DNA of 64,000 bases from Chitinophagaceae bacterium (GTDB lineage: Bacteria; Bacteroidota; Bacteroidia; Chitinophagales; Chitinophagaceae), in contig JAEUVD010000044.1 of NCBI GenBank assembly GCA_016787065.1, positions 118,003 through 182,002 on the forward strand, given 5' to 3'. Both the position numbers and the translations under genes were made by a program. This document shows positions 60,744-64,000 of this stretch, in pieces. Numbering within the stretch: position 1 is the first letter of the stretch; every line of letters begins with the position of its first letter. A model generated the notes under the pieces. It searched no databases and was not told where the DNA came from. It saw nothing but the letters and a program-made list of their open reading frames with translations.

Positions 60744-63700
60744 ATGAACCAAATTAACAGAAATCGTCTTTGGGGAAAGTTTTGTTCCGGTTGGAAATTT
60801 CGGAATACCTTACTTCTCCTCCTCTTTGTTTCTGTTACCGCTGTTGCGCAAGACAACAATTCGGAGGTAACGGTAATCAAAGCAACCCAATTTAATGTAA
60901 CCAGACCGCTCAGTGAAATCTTCGCGGAAAATCCGGTGCCCGACAATTTCAGTATTCCAAAAGCTGAAATACCGGATAAAAAGAAACGTACGCCTCAATC
61001 CTTTCCGCTTGCCAAAGAAGGTGATCCCGTTTATGGTAACGATGAGTCTACTATTCAGCGTGAAGCAGGTTCAGTTGAATCTATGAATGTTAAAGCAAGT
61101 TGGCAAGGAGGAACAGGTTCAGGAAGACCTTTCGATCCTTCCGGCGCAGTTGGACTAAATCATTATATTCAAATGATTAATGCCACTGTTTTCAGAGTAT
61201 ATAACAAATCAACAGGTGCTGTTCTTTTAACCGGTAACTTAGGTAACCTTTGGTCTCCGACCGTACCGAATGCCGGCGACCCCATCGTAATGTACGATAA
61301 AGCCGCTGACCGTTGGTTTCTCGCACAATTCGGATCAGGGAATCAAATTTATATAGCAGTTTCTCAAACCTCCAATCCGTTAGGTTCGTGGTTTACGTAT
61401 ACGTTTATATCGCCTCAGTTCCCCGACTATTTGAAATTCGGCGTTTGGCACGATGCCTATTATATGACTTCAAATCAAGGAACTCAAAAGGTATATGCTT
61501 TTAATCGTAATGAAATTTTAGCAGGAACGCCAGGTGCACGATCCATATTCGTTAATTACTCACCTCCCAATGGTTCCGGATTTTTCTGTCCATTACCTGC
61601 CGATGCCGGTGATGGTAATTTACCTCCAGCCGGAACACCTTGTCCTATTTTATCTTATTCTGATAACGGATGGGGAGCGGGCTATACCGATGCCGTAAAT
61701 ATTTACAATATGGCGATAAACTGGGTACCGGTTACGCCAACAGCTACTATTACGCTTGCGGCCAATGTGGCCACAGCAGCCTTTAATGCCAATTATAACC
61801 CTAGTTGGCTCGATTGTCCTCAACCCGGAACTGCACAAAAGTTAGATGGTATAGGGGGTGTACTAATGTATCGAGCACAATGGAAATCTTGGCCAGGCTA
61901 TAATTCCCTCGTATTGAATTGGGGAGTAGAAATAAGCTCCACACAACGTGGTATCAAATGGTGTGAATTGCGACAAACGAGTGGCATATGGTCGATGTAT
62001 CAAGAAGGAATATTTAGTCCGGGTAGCGATACGCGCTGGATGGGAAGTATTTCGATGAACGACCAAGGTTCTATCGGGTTATGTTATATGCGATCCAATA
62101 GTACAACCATGTATCCTAGTATTTATTATACTGGCCGCAGAACCTGCGATCCCTTAGGTACGTTGCCCGTTACCGAAACTTTAGTTGCAGCAGGTACCGT
62201 TTCTCAATCAGGTTTTGCTAATCCTAATGCTAGCAAAAGGGTAGGAGACTATGCCCACATGTCGATCGATCCATCGAATGGAACTACATTTTGGGGAACC
62301 AGTGAATTTTTTGGAGGAACTTCAGGAACAGATGCTGCAAGAACACAAGTATTCTCTTTCGATATTTCTCCATGTGTCGTGTTAACAGCTGGTGTTACTA
62401 TAACTATTTCCGGAGGTTCAAATCCAACTTGTGGAAACGCCTTAGTAACCTTTACAGCTTCTCCAACGAATGGAGGAACTGCTCCTGTTTATCAGTGGAA
62501 AGTGAATGGTGTAAACGTGGGAACAAATAGTGTAAACTATTCAAGTTCATCATTAGTTGCCGGTGATGTAGTAACCTGTGTGATGACTTCTAATTTAGCT
62601 GGTGTTGTTGGTAATCCTGCAACTTCAAATGTAATCAATATGCAAGTAAGTGCTGCTCCTACGTTAGGAACAGCAACCATAACTTCGCCAATTTGTTTTG
62701 GAAGCAATGCGGTAATAACTTATACGCCACCGCCTTGTGAAGTTGATATGGGCTTCCAAAATACCTATGCTCCCGGAAACTGGAGTTTAACACAAACTAA
62801 TTCAAATGGTAGCGTGAATACAAGTTCCGCACCAGGTTCGATTACCTTAACATCCAGTAATGGATTCACCGGCGCCGGAACTACAGCGTATGCAATTACA
62901 ATACCTTGTTCCGGTAACGTAACTTTTAATTGGAGCTATTCTACAGTAGATGGAGCTCCTTATGATTATCCTACTTATTCCATTAATGGCGGTGCGCCAC
63001 TTTTCTTATCAGGATATTCTATATCCAATGGAATAGCACAAAGTGGTACACAAACTATTGCTGTAAACGCAGGTGATGTTCTATCCCTGAATGCCTATTC
63101 TACCGACAATCAATTTGGGTCATGTACGATAGTCATTAGCAATTTCTTTGGACCTGCAACAACGAATCAACATTTTGATATTTTCGATGCAGCCACCGGA
63201 GGCAATTTATTAAATTGGTCGTATTCTGGCACACTCGATGTAACACCGGCTGCGCCTGGTACATTTACCTATTATGTAGCCGCACACAGTAATTTAACCG
63301 GTTGCTATAGCGACTCGCGTTTACCGGTTACTGTTGTTGTATATCCGACTCCTGATTTAGGTACAGCGGTGATTTCACCGACAACAGTATGTTTAGGCGA
63401 GCCAACTACAATTACTTATACGCCGCCTGTTTGTCAAAGTAATATAGGTTTCCAAAATGCCTATGACCCATCGAATTGGACACTCACGCAGTCTAATTCC
63501 AATGGATCAGTAAATACGACGCAAGTTCCGGGTAGTTTAACGTTTGTTTCAAGTAATGGACTTTTCGGAGCCGGTTCAACGAACTATTCGATTACGGTTT
63601 CTTGTACCGGAAATATCACGTTTAATTGGAATTATAGCACCGTGGATGGATCATTTTGGGATTACCCGCGCTATTCAATTAATGGTGGTGCACCTCAATT

Positions 63701-64000
63701 ATTTTCAGGATATTCAACTTCAGGTGGAACAACGCAATCAGGAACAGTAAGTATTCCTGTTAACGCAGGTGATGTTTTTAATTTGGAAATGTACTCCGTT
63801 GATAATGGTTCTGGATCTGCTACGGCTGTCCTAAGTAACTTTATTGCACCAACTTCCACAAATCAACATTTTGACGTTTTTGATGCACCTAATGCAGGTA
63901 ATTTACTCACTTGGAGTTATACAGGATCTGTAGCTGTAACACCATCCACTATAGGAACTACTACTTACTTCATTTTTGCACATGATAATGGTACCGGGTG
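60744..64000 (+). CDS. Large secreted repeat-containing surface protein (3' end outside window)
   Basis: An open frame of 1085 codons runs from the ATG at 60744 to the right edge with no stop. After a signal peptide (LLLLLFVSVTAVAQ) a ~450-residue region resembles secreted propeller-like proteins of the phylum (GAVGLNHYIQMINATVFRVYNK, GDPIVMYDKAADRWFLAQF). An Ig/PKD-like stretch follows (about 550-640), then a 231-residue repeat present once complete and once cut by the edge (GFQN.Y, NSNGSVNT, STVDG, YSINGGAP, TNQHFD motifs). A T9SS tail would be expected beyond the window. Likely an adhesin or matrix protein. Confidence 0.8.
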   Translation, partial: MNQINRNRLWGKFCSGWKFRNTLLLLLFVSVTAVAQDNNSEVTVIKATQFNVTRPLSEIFAENPVPDNFSIPKAEIPDKKKRTPQSFPLAKEGDPVYGNDESTIQREAGSVESMNVKASWQGGTGSGRPFDPSGAVGLNHYIQMINATVFRVYNKSTGAVLLTGNLGNLWSPTVPNAGDPIVMYDKAADRWFLAQFGSGNQIYIAVSQTSNPLGSWFTYTFISPQFPDYLKFGVWHDAYYMTSNQGTQKVYAFNRNEILAGTPGARSIFVNYSPPNGSGFFCPLPADAGDGNLPPAGTPCPILSYSDNGWGAGYTDAVNIYNMAINWVPVTPTATITLAANVATAAFNANYNPSWLDCPQPGTAQKLDGIGGVLMYRAQWKSWPGYNSLVLNWGVEISSTQRGIKWCELRQTSGIWSMYQEGIFSPGSDTRWMGSISMNDQGSIGLCYMRSNSTTMYPSIYYTGRRTCDPLGTLPVTETLVAAGTVSQSGFANPNASKRVGDYAHMSIDPSNGTTFWGTSEFFGGTSGTDAARTQVFSFDISPCVVLTAGVTITISGGSNPTCGNALVTFTASPTNGGTAPVYQWKVNGVNVGTNSVNYSSSSLVAGDVVTCVMTSNLAGVVGNPATSNVINMQVSAAPTLGTATITSPICFGSNAVITYTPPPCEVDMGFQNTYAPGNWSLTQTNSNGSVNTSSAPGSITLTSSNGFTGAGTTAYAITIPCSGNVTFNWSYSTVDGAPYDYPTYSINGGAPLFLSGYSISNGIAQSGTQTIAVNAGDVLSLNAYSTDNQFGSCTIVISNFFGPATTNQHFDIFDAATGGNLLNWSYSGTLDVTPAAPGTFTYYVAAHSNLTGCYSDSRLPVTVVVYPTPDLGTAVISPTTVCLGEPTTITYTPPVCQSNIGFQNAYDPSNWTLTQSNSNGSVNTTQVPGSLTFVSSNGLFGAGSTNYSITVSCTGNITFNWNYSTVDGSFWDYPRYSINGGAPQLFSGYSTSGGTTQSGTVSIPVNAGDVFNLEMYSVDNGSGSATAVLSNFIAPTSTNQHFDVFDAPNAGNLLTWSYTGSVAVTPSTIGTTTYFIFAHDNGTG
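62658..64000 (+). repeat. Tandem 693-bp (231-codon) repeats in the last gene
   Basis: Unit 1 starts at 62658 and unit 2 at 63351, exactly 693 bases apart; the second is cut by the window edge. Protein identity is high (for example NSNGSVNT, TFNW.YSTVDG, SINGGAP, SGYS, VNAGDV), but DNA identity is lower than in the 540-bp repeats at 44 kb, so this is an older duplication. Confidence 0.85.

Overview
The window is a 64 kb piece of chromosome from an AT-rich member of the Bacteroidota. Four things point there. The promoters I can read follow the TTG-N19..21-TAnnTTTG pattern. One secreted protein carries a type IX secretion tail (35718-37934). There are typical Bacteroidota families: DUF3667, LytS/LytTR pairs, a two-domain malic enzyme, and a rhomboid/rhomboid-like/EEP trio. 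Shine-Dalgarno sequences are largely absent. I see no rRNA, tRNA, CRISPR array, prophage, integrase or IS transposase. The genus cannot be decided from this window.

Layout. 1-4294 (minus): three overlapping genes for secreted proteins of unknown function; the last runs off the left edge. 4528-6568 (plus): a secreted SGNH-hydrolase-like protein with a dockerin-like tail, and a small cysteine-rich protein. 6653-10541 (minus): a beta-propeller sensor kinase followed by a caspase-like protein. 10932-11624: an AlkD-type repair protein. 11772-15488: the alpha ribosomal operon infA-rpmJ-rpsM-rpsK-rpsD-rpoA-rplQ, here without the secY end of the spc operon. 15631-19631: a small secreted protein, the Kup potassium transporter, a thioredoxin-like protein and UbiX. 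19727-26866: an inorganic-carbon operon of a small exported protein, a SulP transporter, a beta-carbonic anhydrase, DabA and DabB. 27197-35486: housekeeping and lipid or cell-surface genes (FAH family, Pth, RmlD-like, PlsC, thioesterase, LolA-like, GT39-like, papain-like, alpha/beta hydrolase). 35487-35717: a structured intergenic region with a possible small RNA. 35718-40439: a T9SS LamG protein and malic enzyme. 41010-49145: a LytS/LytTR pair, then a 1410-residue S74-type adhesin with three 540-bp tandem repeats, then a second protein with the dockerin-like tail. 49166-57626: DUF3667, then a dense signalling region: porin, PstS-like binding protein and HAMP kinase; two paralogous unknowns; a membrane sensor, second kinase, receiver and receiver-adenylate cyclase. 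57698-60527: the rhomboid trio. 60744-64000: a large repeat-containing secreted protein cut by the right edge.

The least explained parts are the signalling region at 50263-57626, the caspase-like gene next to a sensor kinase, the dockerin-like module shared by two distant genes, a roughly 190-bp palindrome-ended intergenic repeat present three times, and a putative small RNA near 35.5 kb. The cyclase at 56583 has the Thr variant typical of class IIIb enzymes. Some class IIIb cyclases respond to bicarbonate, which suggests, but does not prove, a link to the inorganic-carbon operon in the same window.
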